Positions 44,646 through 58,410 of a DNA stretch of 64,000 nucleotides are shown piece by piece. Source of the DNA: Halisarca cf. caerulea (lineage: Eukaryota; Porifera; Demospongiae; Chondrillida; Halisarcidae); contig CAUJGJ010000440.1 in assembly GCA_963170055.1 (NCBI GenBank), forward strand, positions 34,001 through 98,000, given 5' to 3'. Every line of letters begins with the position of its first letter. Within the stretch, counting starts at the first letter, position 1. The notes under the pieces were generated by a model. It saw nothing but the letters and a program-made list of their open reading frames with translations. It searched no databases and was not told the DNA's origin. A program made the translations under genes and the position numbers.

Positions 44646-47600
44646 TTGGCACTAGCACCACACACATTCCCAGTGGACACACATGAAGTTTCTGAAGTGC
44701 TGTGGGCGTATTCGTGTAGTGTTGGATATGCTGGTGCTAATACTAATATTTTGCACAAGCACCCCGCACATTCCCAGTGGACACACATGAAGTTTCTGAA
44801 GTACTGCGGGCGTATTCGTGTAGTGTAGAATATACAGGTTTTAATACCAATATTTGGCAATAGCACACCGCACATTCCCAGTGGACACACATGAAGTTTC
44901 TGAAAAGCTGTGGGCGTATTTGTGTAGTGTTGGATATGCTGGTGCTAATACCAATATTTGGCACTAGCACCACGCACATTCCCAGTGGACACACATGAAG
45001 TTTCTGAAGTTCTGTTGGCGTATTTGTGTAGTGTTGGATATGCTGGTGCAAATACCAATATTTGGCACTAGCACCACGCACATTCCCAGTGGACACACAT
45101 GAAGTTTCTTAAAAGCTGTGGGCGTATTTGTGTAGTGTTGGATATGCTGGTGCTAATACCAATATTTGGCACTAGCACCACGCACATTCCCAGTGGACAC
45201 ACATGAAGTTTCTGAAGTGCTGTGGGCGTATTTGTGTAGTGTTGGATATGCTGGTGCTAATACCAATATTTGGCACTAGCACCACGCACATTCCCAGTGG
45301 ACACACATGACCTTTCTGAAGTGCTGTGGGCGTATTTGTGTAGTGTTGGATATGCTGGTGCTAATACCAATATTTGGCACTAGCACCACGCACATTCCCA
45401 GTGGACACACATGACCTTTTTAAAGTGCTGTGGGCGTATTTGTGTAGTGTTGGATATGCTGGTGCTAATACCAATATTTGGCACTAGCACCACGCACATT
45501 CTCAGTGGACACACATGAACTTTCTCAACTACTGTGGGCGTATTTGTGTAGTGTTGTATATGATGGTGCTAACACCAATATTTGGCACTAGCACCACGCA
45601 CATTCCCAGAGGACACACATGACCTTTCTGAAGTGCTGTGGGCGTATTTGTGTAGTGTTGGATATGCTGGTGCTAATACCAATATTTGGCACTAGCACCA
45701 CGCACATTCCCAGTAGACACACATGACCTTTCTTAAGTGCTGTGGGTGTATTTGTGTAGTGTTGGATATGCTGGTGCTAATACCAATATTTAGCACTAGC
45801 ACCATGCACATTCCCAGTGGACACACATGACCTTTCTGAAGTGCTGTGGGCGTATTTGTGTAGTGTTGGATATGCTGGTGCTAATACCAATATTTGGCAC
45901 TAGCACCACGCACATTCCCAGTGGACACACATGAAGTTTCTTAACTACTGTGGGCGTATTTGTGTAATGTTGGATATGCTGGTGCTAATACCAACATTTG
46001 GCACTAACACCACGCACATTCCCAGTGGACACACATGACCTTTCTGAAGTGCTGTGGGCGTATTTGTGTAGTGTTGGATATGCTGGTGCTAATACCAATA
46101 TTTGGCACTAGCACCACGCACATTCCCAGCGGACACACATGAAGTTTCTGAAGTGCTGTGGGCGTATTTGTGTAGTGTTGGATATGCTGGTGCTAATACC
46201 AATATTTGGCACTAGCACCACGCAAATTCCCAGTGGAAACACATGACCTTTCTGAAGTGCTGTTGACGTATTTGTGTAGAGTTGGATATGCTGGTGTTAA
46301 TACCAATATTTGGCACTAGCACCACACACATTCCCAGTGGACACACATGAAGTTTTTTCACTGCAGTGGGTGCATTTGTGTAGAGTTGGATATGCTGGTG
46401 CTAAAACTAATATTTGGCACTAGCACCACACACATTCCCAGTGGACACACATGAAGTTTCTGAAGTGCTGTGGGCGTATTCATGTAGTGTTGGATATGCT
46501 GGTGCTAATACTAATATTTTGCACAAGCACCCCGCACATTCCCAGTGGACACACATGAAGTTTCTGAAGTACTGCGGGCGTATTCGTGTAGTGTAGAATA
46601 TACAGGTTTTAATACCAATATTTGGCAATAGCACACCGCACATTCCCAGTGGACACACATGAAGTTTCTGAAAAGCTGTGGGCGTATTTGTGTAGTGTTG
46701 GATATGCTGGTGCTAATACCAATATTTGGCACTAGCACCACGCACATTCCCAGTGGACACACATGAAGTTTCTGAAGTTCTGTTGGCGTATTTGTGTAGT
46801 GTTGGATATGCTGGTGCAAATACCAATATTTGGCACTAGCACCACGCACATTCCCAGTGGACACACATGAAGTTTCTTAAAAGCTGTGGGCGTATTTGTG
46901 TAGTGTTGGATATGCTGGTGCTAATACCAATATTTGGCACTAGCACCACGCACATTCCCAGTGGACACACATGAAGTTTCTGAAGTGCTGTGGGCGTATT
47001 TGTGTAGTGTTGTATATGATGGTGCTAATACCAATATTCGGCACTAGCACCACGCACATTCCTAGTGGACACACATGAAGTTTCTGAAGTGCTGTGGGCG
47101 TATTTGTGTAGTGTTGGATATGCTGGTGCTAATACCAATATTTGGCACTAGCACCACGCACATTCTGAATGGACACACATTAAGTTTCTGAAGGGCTGTG
47201 GGTGCATTTGTGTAGTGTTAGATTTGCTGGTGCTAAAAAGAATATTTCGCACTAGCACCACACACATTCTCAGTGGACACACATGAAGTTTCTTAAGTGC
47301 TGTGGGCGTATTCGTGTAGTGATGGATATGCTGGTGCTAATACTAATATTTTTTGCTAGCACCATGCACATTCCCAGTGGACACACATGAAGTTTCTTAA
47401 GTGCTGTGGGCGTATTTGTGTAGTGTTGGATATGCTGGTGATAATACCAATATTAGCTACTAGCACCACACACATTCCCAGTTGACACACATGAAGTTTC
47501 TGAAGTGCTGTGGGCGTATTTGTGTAGTGTTGGATATGCTGGTGCTAATACCAATATTTGGCACTAGCACCACGCACATTCCCAGTGGACACACATGAAG

Positions 47601-50600
47601 TTTCTCAAGTGCTGTGGGCGTATTTGTGTAGTGTTGGATATGCTGGTGCTAATACCAATATTCGGCACTAGCACCACGCACATTCCCAGTGGAAACACAT
47701 GAAGTTTGTGAAGTGCTGTGGGCGTATTTGTGTAGTGTTGGATATGCTGGTGCTAATACCAATATTTGGCACTAGCACCACACATATTCCCAGTGGACAC
47801 ACATGAAGTTTGTGAAGTGCTGTGGGCGTATTTGTGTAGTGTTGGATATGCTTGTGCTAATACCAATATTTGGCACTAGCACCACGTACATTCCAAGTAG
47901 ACACACATGAAGTTCCTGAAGTACTGTGGGCGTATTTGTGTAGTGTTGGATATGCTGGTGTTAATACCAATATTTGGCACTAGCACCACGCACATTCCCA
48001 GTGGACACACATGAAGTTTCTGAAATGCTGTGGGCGTATTTGTGTAGTGTTGGATATGCTGGTGCTAATACCAATATTTGGCACTAGCACCACGCAAATT
48101 CCCAGTGTAAACACATGACCTTTCTGAAGTGCTGTTGACGTATTTGTGTAGAGTTGGATATGCAGGTGTTAATACCAATATTTGGCACTAGCACCACACA
48201 CATTCCCAGTGGACACACATGAAGTTTCTGAAGTGCAGTGGGCATATTTGTGTAGTGTTGGATATGCTGGTGCTAATACCAATATTTGGCACTAGCACCA
48301 TGCACATTCCCAGTGCACACACATGAAGTTTCTGAAGTGCTGTGGGCGTATTTGTGTAGTGTTGGATATGCTGGTGCTAATACCAATATTTGGCACTAGC
48401 ACCACGCACATTCCCAGTGGACACACATGACCTTTCTGAAGTGCTGTGGGCGTATTTGTGTAGTGTTGGATATGCTGGTGCTAATACCAATATTTGGCAC
48501 TAGCACCACGCACATTCCCAGTGGACACACATGACCTTTTTAAAGTGCTGTGGGCGTATTTGTGTAGTGTTGGATATGCTGGTGCTAATACCAATATTTG
48601 GCACTAGCACCACGCACATTCCCAGTGGACACACATGAACTTTCTCAACTACTGTGGGCGTATTTGTGTAGTGTTGTATATGATGGTGCTAACACCAATA
48701 TTTGGCACTAGCACCACGCACATTCCCAGAGGACACACATGACCTTTCTGAAGTGCTGTGGGCGTATTTGTGTAGTGTTGGATATGCTGGTGCTAATACC
48801 AATATTTGGCACTAGCACCACGCACATTCCCAGTAGACACACATGACCTTTCTTAAGTGCTGTGGGTGTATTTGTGTAGTGTTGGATATGCTGGTGCTAA
48901 TACCAATATTTAGCACTAGCACCATGCACATTCCCAGTGGACACACATGACCTTTCTGAAGTGCTGTGGGCGTATTTGTGTAGTGTTGGATATGCTGCTG
49001 CTAATACCAATATTTGGCACTAGCACCACGCACATTCCCAGTGGACACACATGAAGTTTCTTAACTACTGTGGGCGTATTTGTGTAATGTTGGATATGCT
49101 GGTGCTAATACCAATATTTGGCACTAACACCACGCACATTCCCAGTGGACACACATGACCTTTCTGAAGTGCTGTGGGCGTATTTGTGTAGTGTTGGATA
49201 TGCTGGTGCTAATACCAATATTTGGCACTAGCACCACGCACATTCCCAGTGGACACACATGAAGTTTCTGAAGTGCTGTGGGCGTATTTGTGTAGTGTTG
49301 GATATGCTGGTGCTAATACCAATATTTGGCACTAGCACCACGCAAATTCCCAGTGGAAACACATGACCTTTCTGAAGTGCTGTTGACGTATTTGTGTAGA
49401 GTTGGATATGCTGGTGTTAATACCAATATTTGGCACTAGCACCACACACATTCCCAGTGGACACACATGAAGTTTTTTCACTGCAGTGGGTGCATTTGTG
49501 TAGAGTTGGATATGCTGGTGCTAAAACTAATATTTGGCACTAGCACCACACACATTCCCAGTGGACACACATGAAGTTTCTGAAGTGCTGTGGGCGTATT
49601 CGTGTAGTGTTGGATATGCTGGTGCTAATACTAATATTTTGCACAAGCACCCCGCACATTCCCAGTGGACACACATGAAGTTTCTGAAGTACTGCGGGCG
49701 TATTCGTGTAGTGTAGAATATACAGGTTTTAATACCAATATTTGGCAATAGCACACCGCACATTCCCAGTGGACACACATGAAGTTTCTGAAAAGCTGTG
49801 GGCGTATTTGTGTAGTGTTGGATATGCTGGTGCTAATACCAATATTTGGCACTAGCACCACGCACATTCCCAGTGGACACACATGAAGTTTCTGAAGTTC
49901 TGTTGGCGTATTTGTGTAGTGTTGGATATGCTGGTGCAAATACCAATATTTGGCACTAGCACCACGCACATTCCCAGTGGACACACATGAAGTTTCTTAA
50001 AAGCTGTGGGCGTATTTGTGTAGTGTTGGATATGCTGGTGCTAATACCAATATTTGGCACTAGCACCACGCACATTCCCAGTGGACACACATGAAGTTTC
50101 TGAAGTGCTGTGGGCGTATTTGTGTAGTGTTGTATATGATGGTGCTAATACCAATATTCGGCACTAGCACCACGCACATTCCTAGTGGACACACATGAAG
50201 TTTCTGAAGTGCTGTGGGCGTATTTGTGTAGTGTTGGATATGCTGGTGCTAATACCAATATTTGGCACTAGCACCACGCACATTCTCAGTAGACACACAT
50301 GACCTTTCTTAAGTGCTGTGGGTGTATTTGTGTAGTGTTGGATATGCTGGTGCTAATACCAATATTTGGCACTAGCACCACGCAAATTCCCAGTGTAAAC
50401 ACATGACCTTTCTGAAGTGCTGTTGACGTATTTGTGTAGAGTTGGATATGCAGGTGTTAATACCAATATTTGGCACTAGCACCACACACATTCCCAGTGG
50501 ACACACATGAAGTTTCTGAAGTGCAGTGGGCATATTTGTGTAGTGTTGGATATGCTGGTGCTAATACCAATATTTGGCACTAGCACCATGCACATTCCCA

Positions 50601-53600
50601 GTGGACACACATGACCTTTCTGAAGTGCTGTGGGCGTATTTGTGTAGTGTTGGATATGCTGCTGCTAATACCAATATTTGGCACTAGCACCACGCACATT
50701 CCCAGTGGACACACATGAAGTTTCTTAACTACTGTGGGCGTATTTGTGTAATGTTGGATATGCTGGTGCTAATACCAATATTTGGCACTAACACCACGCA
50801 CATTCCCAGTGGACACACATGACCTTTCTGAAGTGCTGTGGGCGTATTTGTGTAGTGTTGGATATGCTGGTGCTAATACCAATATTTGGCACTAGCACCA
50901 CGCACATTCCCAGTGGACACACATGAAGTTTCTGAAGTGCTGTGGGCGTATTTGTGTAGTGTTGGATATGCTGGTGCTAATACCAATATTTGGCACTAGC
51001 ACCACGCAAATTCCCAGTGGAAACACATGACCTTTCTGAAGTGCTGTTGACGTATTTGTGTAGAGTTGGATATGCTGGTGTTAATACCAATATTTGGCAC
51101 TAGCACCACACACATTCCCAGTGGACACACATGAAGTTTTTTCACTGCAGTGGGTGCATTTGTGTAGAGTTGGATATGCTGGTGCTAAAACTAATATTTG
51201 GCACTAGCACCACACACATTCCCAGTGGACACACATGAAGTTTCTGAAGTGCTGTGGGCGTATTCGTGTAGTGTTGGATATGCTGGTGCTAATACTAATA
51301 TTTTGCACAAGCACCCCGCACATTCCCAGTGGACACACATGAAGTTTCTGAAGTACTGCGGGCGTATTCGTGTAGTGTAGAATATACAGGTTTTAATACC
51401 AATATTTGGCAATAGCACACCGCACATTCCCAGTGGACACACATGAAGTTTCTGAAAAGCTGTGGGCGTATTTGTGTAGTGTTGGATATGCTGGTGCTAA
51501 TACCAATATTTGGCACTAGCACCACGCACATTCCCAGTGGACACACATGAAGTTTCTGAAGTTCTGTTGGCGTATTTGTGTAGTGTTGGATATGCTGGTG
51601 CAAATACCAATATTTGGCACTAGCACCACGCACATTCCCAGTGGACACACATGAAGTTTCTTAAAAGCTGTGGGCGTATTTGTGTAGTGTTGGATATGCT
51701 GGTGCTAATACCAATATTTGGCACTAGCACCACGCACATTCCCAGTGGACACACATGAAGTTTCTGAAGTGCTGTGGGCGTATTTGTGTAGTGTTGTATA
51801 TGATGGTGCTAATACCAATATTCGGCACTAGCACCACGCACATTCCTAGTGGACACACATGAAGTTTCTGAAGTGCTGTGGGCGTATTTGTGTAGTGTTG
51901 GATATGCTGGTGCTAATACAAATATTTGGCACTAGCACCACGCACATTCCCAGTTGACACACATGAAGTTTCTGAAGTGCTGTGGGCGTATTTGTGTAGT
52001 GTTGGATATGCTGGTGCTAATACCAATATTTGGCACTAGCACCACGCACATTCCCAGTGGACACACATGAAGTTTCTGAAGTGCTGTGGGCGTATTTGTG
52101 TAGTGTTGGATATGCTGGTGCTAATACCAATATTTGGCACTAGCACCACGCAAATTCCCAGTGGAAACACATGACCTTTCTGAAGTGCTGTTGACGTATT
52201 TGTGTAGAGTTGGATATGCTGGTGTTAATACCAATATTTGGCACTAGCACCACACACATTCCCAGTGGACACACATGAAGTTTTTTCACTGCAGTGGGTG
52301 CATTTGTGTAGAGTTGGATATGCTGGTGCTAAAACTAATATTTGGCACTAGCACCACACACATTCCCAGTGGACACACATGAAGTTTCTGAAGTGCTGTG
52401 GGCGTATTCGTGTAGTGTTGGATATGCTGGTGCTAATACTAATATTTTGCACAAGCACCCCGCACATTCCCAGTGGACACACATGAAGTTTCTGAAGTAC
52501 TGCGGGCGTATTCGTGTAGTGTAGAATATACAGGTTTTAATACCAATATTTGGCAATAGCACACCGCACATTCCCAGTGGACACACATGAAGTTTCTGAA
52601 AAGCTGTGGGCGTATTTGTGTAGTGTTGGATATGCTGGTGCTAATACCAATATTTGGCACTAGCACCACGCACATTCCCAGTGGACACACATGAAGTTTC
52701 TGAAGTTCTGTTGGCGTATTTGTGTAGTGTTGGATATGCTGGTGCAAATACCAATATTTGGCACTAGCACCACGCACATTCCCAGTGGACACACATGAAG
52801 TTTCTTAAAAGCTGTGGGCGTATTTGTGTAGTGTTGGATATGCTGGTGCTAATACCAATATTTGGCACTAGCACCACGCACATTCCCAGTGGACACACAT
52901 GAAGTTTCTGAAGTGCTGTGGGCGTATTTGTGTAGTGTTGTATATGATGGTGCTAATACCAATATTCGGCACTAGCACCACGCACATTCCTAGTGGACAC
53001 ACATGAAGTTTCTGAAGTGCTGTGGGCGTATTTGTGTAGTGTTGGATATGCTGGTGCTAATACCAATATTTGGCACTAGCACAACGCACATTCTCAGTAG
53101 ACACACATGACCTTTCTTAAGTGCTGTGGGTGTATTTGTGTAGTGTTGGATATGCTGGTGCTAATACCAATATTTGGCACTAGCACCACGCAAATTCCCA
53201 GTGTAAACACATGACCTTTCTGAAGTGCTGTTGACGTATTTGTGTAGAGTTGGATATGCAGGTGTTAATACCAATATTTGGCACTAGCACCACACACATT
53301 CCCAGTGGACACACATGAAGTTTCTGAAGTGCAGTGGGCATATTTGTGTAGTGTTGGATATGCTGGTGCTAATACCAATATTTGGCACTAGCACCATGCA
53401 CATTCCCAGTGCACACACATGAAGTTTCTGAAGTGCTGTGGGCGTATTTGTGTAGTGTTGGATATGCTGGTGCTAATACCAATATTTGGCACTAGCACCA
53501 CTCACATTCCCAGTGGACACACATGACCTTTCTGAAGTGCTGTGGGCGTATTTGTGTAGTGTTGGATATGCTGGTGCTAATACCAATATTTGGCACTAGC

Positions 53601-56600
53601 ACCACGCACATTCCCAGTGGACACACATGACCTTTTTAAAGTGCTGTGGGCGTATTTGTGTAGTGTTGGATATGCTGGTGCTAATACCAATATTTGGCAC
53701 TAGCACCACGCACATTCCCAGTGGACACACATGAAGTTTCTCAACTACTGTGGGCGTATTTGTGTAGTGTTGTATATGATGGTGCTAACACCAATATTTG
53801 GCACTAGCACCACGCACATTCCCAGAGGACACACATGACCTTTCTGAAGTGCTGTGGGCGTATTTGTGTAGTGTTGGATATGCTGGTGCTAATACCAATA
53901 TTTGGCACTAGCACCACGCACATACCCAGTAGACACACATGACCTTTCTTAAGTGCTGTGGGTGTATTTGTGTAGTGTTGGATATGCTGGTGCTAATACC
54001 AATATTTAGCACTAGCACCACGCACATTCCCAGTGGACACACATGACCTTTCTGAAGTGCTGTGGGCGTATTTGTGTAGTGTTGGATATGCTGCTGCTAA
54101 TACCAATATTTGGCACTAGCACCACGCACATTCCCAGTGGACACACATGAAGTTTCTTAACTACTGTGGGCGTATTTGTGTAATGTTGGATATGCTGGTG
54201 CTAATACCAATATTTGGCACTAACACCACGCACATTCCCAGTGGACACACATGACCTTTCTGAAGTGCTGTGGGCGTATTTGTGTAGTGTTGGATATGCT
54301 GGTGCTAATACCAATATTTGGCACTAGCACCACACACATTCCCAGTGGACACACATGAAGTTTTTTCACTGCAGTGGGTGCATTTGTGTAGAGTTGGATA
54401 TGCTGGTGCTAAAACTAATATTTGGCACTAGCACCACACACATTCCCAGTGGACACACATGAAGTTTCTGAAGTGCTGTGGGCGTATTCGTGTAGTGTTG
54501 GATATGCTGGTGCTAATACTAATATTTTGCACAAGCACCCCGCACATTCCCAGTGGACACACATGAAGTTTCTGAAGTACTGCGGGCGTATTCGTGTAGT
54601 GTAGAATATACAGGTTTTAATACCAATATTTGGCAATAGCACACCGCACATTCCCAGTGGACACACATGAAGTTTCTGAAAAGCTGTGGGCGTATTTGTG
54701 TAGTGTTGGATATGCTGGTGCTAATACCAATATTTGGCACTAGCACCACGCACATTCCCAGTGGACACACATGAATTTTCTGAAGTTCTGTTGGCGTATT
54801 TGTGTAGTGTTGGATATGCTGGTGCAAATACCAATATTTGGCACTAGCACCACGCACATTCCCAGTGGACACACATGAAGTTTCTTAAAAGCTGTGGGCG
54901 TATTTGTGTAGTGTTGGATATGCTGGTGCTAATACCAATATTTGGCACTAGCACCACGCACATTCCCAGTGGACACACATGAAGTTTCTGAAGTGCTGTG
55001 GGCGTATTTGTGTAGTGTTGTATATGATGGTGCTAATACCAATATTCGGCACTAGCACCACGCACATTCCTAGTGGACACACATGAAGTTTCTGAAGTGC
55101 TGTGGGCGTATTTGTGTAGTGTTGGATATGCTGGTGCTAATACCAATATTTGGCACTAGCACCACGCACATTCCCAGTAGACACACATGACCTTTCTTAA
55201 GTGCTGTGGGTGTATTTGTGTAGTGTTGGATATGCTGGTGCTAATACCAATATTTAGCACTAGCACCATGCACATTCCCAGTGGACACACATGACCTTTC
55301 TGAAGTGCTGTGGGCGTATTTGTGTAGTGTTGGATATGCTGGTGCTAATACCAATATTTGGCACTAGCACCACGCACATTCCCAGTGGACACACATGAAG
55401 TTTCTTAACTACTGTGGGCGTATTTGTGTAATGTTGGATATGCTGGTGCTAATACCAATATTTGGCACTAACACCACTCACATTCCCAGTGGACACACAT
55501 GACCTTTCTGAAGTGCTGTGGGCGTATTTGTGTAGTGTTGGATATGCTGGTGCTAATACCAATATTTGGCACTAGCACCACGCACATTCCCAGTGGACAC
55601 ACATGACCTTTTTAAAGTGCTGTGGGCGTATTTGTGTAGTGTTGGATATGCTGGTGCTAATACCAATATTTGGCACTAGCACCACGCACATTCCCAGTGG
55701 ACACACATGAACTTTCTCAACTACTGTGGGCGTATTTGTGTAGTGTTGTATATGATGGTGCTAACACCAATATTTGGCACTAGCACCACGCACATTCCCA
55801 GAGGACACACATGACCTTTCTGAAGTGCTGTGGGCGTATTTGTGTAGTGTTGGATATGCTGGTGCTAATACCAATATTTGGCACTAGCACCACGCACATA
55901 CCCAGTAGACACACATGACCTTTCTTAAGTGCTGTGGGTGTATTTGTGTAGTGTTGGATATGCTGGTGCTAATACCAATATTTAGCACTAGCACCACGCA
56001 CATTCCCAGTGGACACACATGACCTTTCTTAAGTGCTGTGGGCGTATTTGTGTAGTGTTGGATATGCTGCTGCTAATACCAATATTTGGCACTAGCACCA
56101 CGCACATTCCCAGTGGACACACATGAAGTTTCTTAACTACTGTGGGCGTATTTGTGTAATGTTGGATATGCTGGTGCTAATACCAATATTTGGCACTAAC
56201 ACCACGCACATTCCCAGTGGACACACATGACCTTTCTGAAGTGCTGTGGGCGTATTTGTGTAGTGTTGGATATGCTGGTGCTAATACCAATATTTGGCAC
56301 TAGCACCACGCACATTCCCAGTGGACACACATGAAGTTTCTGAAGTGCTGTGGGCGTATTTGTGTAGTGTTGGATATGCTGGTGCTAATACCAATATTTG
56401 GCACTAGCACCACGCAAATTCCCAGTGGAAACACATGACCTTTCTGAAGTGCTGTTGACGTATTTGTGTAGAGTTGGATATGCTGGTGTTAATACCAATA
56501 TTTGGCACTAGCACCACACACATTCCCAGTGGACACACATGAAGTTTTTTCACTGCAGTGGGTGCATTTGTGTAGAGTTGGATATGCTGGTGCTAAAACT

Positions 56601-58410
56601 AATATTTGGCACTAGCACCACACACATTCCCAGTGGACACACATGAAGTTTCTGAAGTGCTGTGGGCGTATTCGTGTAGTGTAGAATATACAGGTTTTAA
56701 TACCAATATTTGGCAATAGCACACCGCACATTCCCAGTGGACACACATGAAGTTTCTGAAAAGCTGTGGGCGTATTTGTGTAGTGTTGGATATGCTGGTG
56801 CTAATACCAATATTTGGCACTAGCACCACGCACATTCCCAGTGGACACACATGAATTTTCTGAAGTTCTGTTGGCGTATTTGTGTAGTGTTGGATATGCT
56901 GGTGCAAATACCAATATTTGGCACTAGCACCACGCACATTCCCAGTGGACACACATGAAGTTTCTTAAAAGCTGTGGGCGTATTTGTGTAGTGTTGGATA
57001 TGCTGGTGCTAATACCAATATTTGGCACTAGCACCACGCACATTCCCAGTGGACACACATGAAGTTTCTGAAGTGCTGTGGGCGTATTTGTGTAGTGTTG
57101 TATATGATGGTGCTAATACCAATATTCGGCACTAGCACCACGCACATTCCTAGTGGACACACATGAAGTTTCTGAAGTGCTGTGGGCGTATTTGTGTAGT
57201 GTTGGATATGCTGGTGCTAATACCAATATTTGGCACTAGCACCACGCACATTCCCAGTAGACACACATGACCTTTCTTAAGTGCTGTGGGTGTATTTGTG
57301 TAGTGTTGGATATGCTGGTGCTAATACCAATATTTAGCACTAGCACCATGCACATTCCCAGTGGACACACATGACCTTTCTGAAGTGCTGTGGGCGTATT
57401 TGTGTAGTGTTGGATATGCTGGTGCTAATACCAATATTTGGCACTAGCACCACGCACATTCCCAGTGGACACACATGAAGTTTCTTAACTACTGTGGGCG
57501 TATTTGTGTAATGTTGGATATGCTGGTGCTAATACCAATATTTGGCACTAACACCACGCACATTCCCGGTGGACACACATGACCTTTCTGAAGTGCTGTG
57601 GGCGTATTTGTGTAGTGTTGGATATGCTGGTGCTAATACCAATATTTGGCACTAGCACCACGCACATTCCCAGTGGACACACATGAAGTTTCTGAAGTGC
57701 TGTGGGCGTATTTGTGTAGTGTTGGATATGCTGGTGCTAATACCAATATTTGGCACTAGCACCACGCACATTCCCAGTGGACACACATGAAGTTTCTGAA
57801 GTGCTGTGGGCGTATTTGTGTAGTGTTGGATATGCTGGTGCTAATACCAATATTTGGCACTAGCACCACGCACATTCCCAGTGGACACACATGAAGTTTC
57901 TGAAGTGCTGTGGGCGTATTTGTGTAGTGTTGGATATGCTGGTGCTAATACCAATATTTGGCACTAGCACCACGCAAATTCCCAGTGGAAACACATGACC
58001 TTTCTGAAGTGCTGTTGACGTATTTGTGTAGAGTTGGATATGCTGGTGTTAATACCAATATTTGGCACTAGCACCACACACATTCCCAGTGGACACACAT
58101 GAAGTGTTTTCACTGCAGTGGGTGCATTTGTGAAGAGTTGGATATGCTGGTGCTAAAACTAATATTTGGCACTAGCACCACACACATTCCCAGTGGACAC
58201 ACATGAAGTTTCTGAAGTGCTGTGGGCGTATTCGTGTAGTGTTGGATATGCTGGTGCTAATACTAATATTTTGCACAAGCACCCCGCACATTCCCAGTGG
58301 ACACACATGAAGTTTCTGAAGTACTGCGGGCGTATTCGTGTAGTGTAGAATATACAGGTTTTAATACCAATATTTGGCAATAGCACACCGCACATTCCCA
58401 GTGGACACAC
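44646..58410. repeat. Variable-length higher-order repeats of the 104-bp satellite
   Basis: One marker variant lies at 44646, 46414, 49534, 51198, 52342, 54422 and 58166. Spacings are 17, 30, 16, 11, 20 and 36 units, each an exact multiple of 104 bp. Such stepwise spacing indicates repeated unequal exchange with whole-unit gains and losses. Confidence 0.85.
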
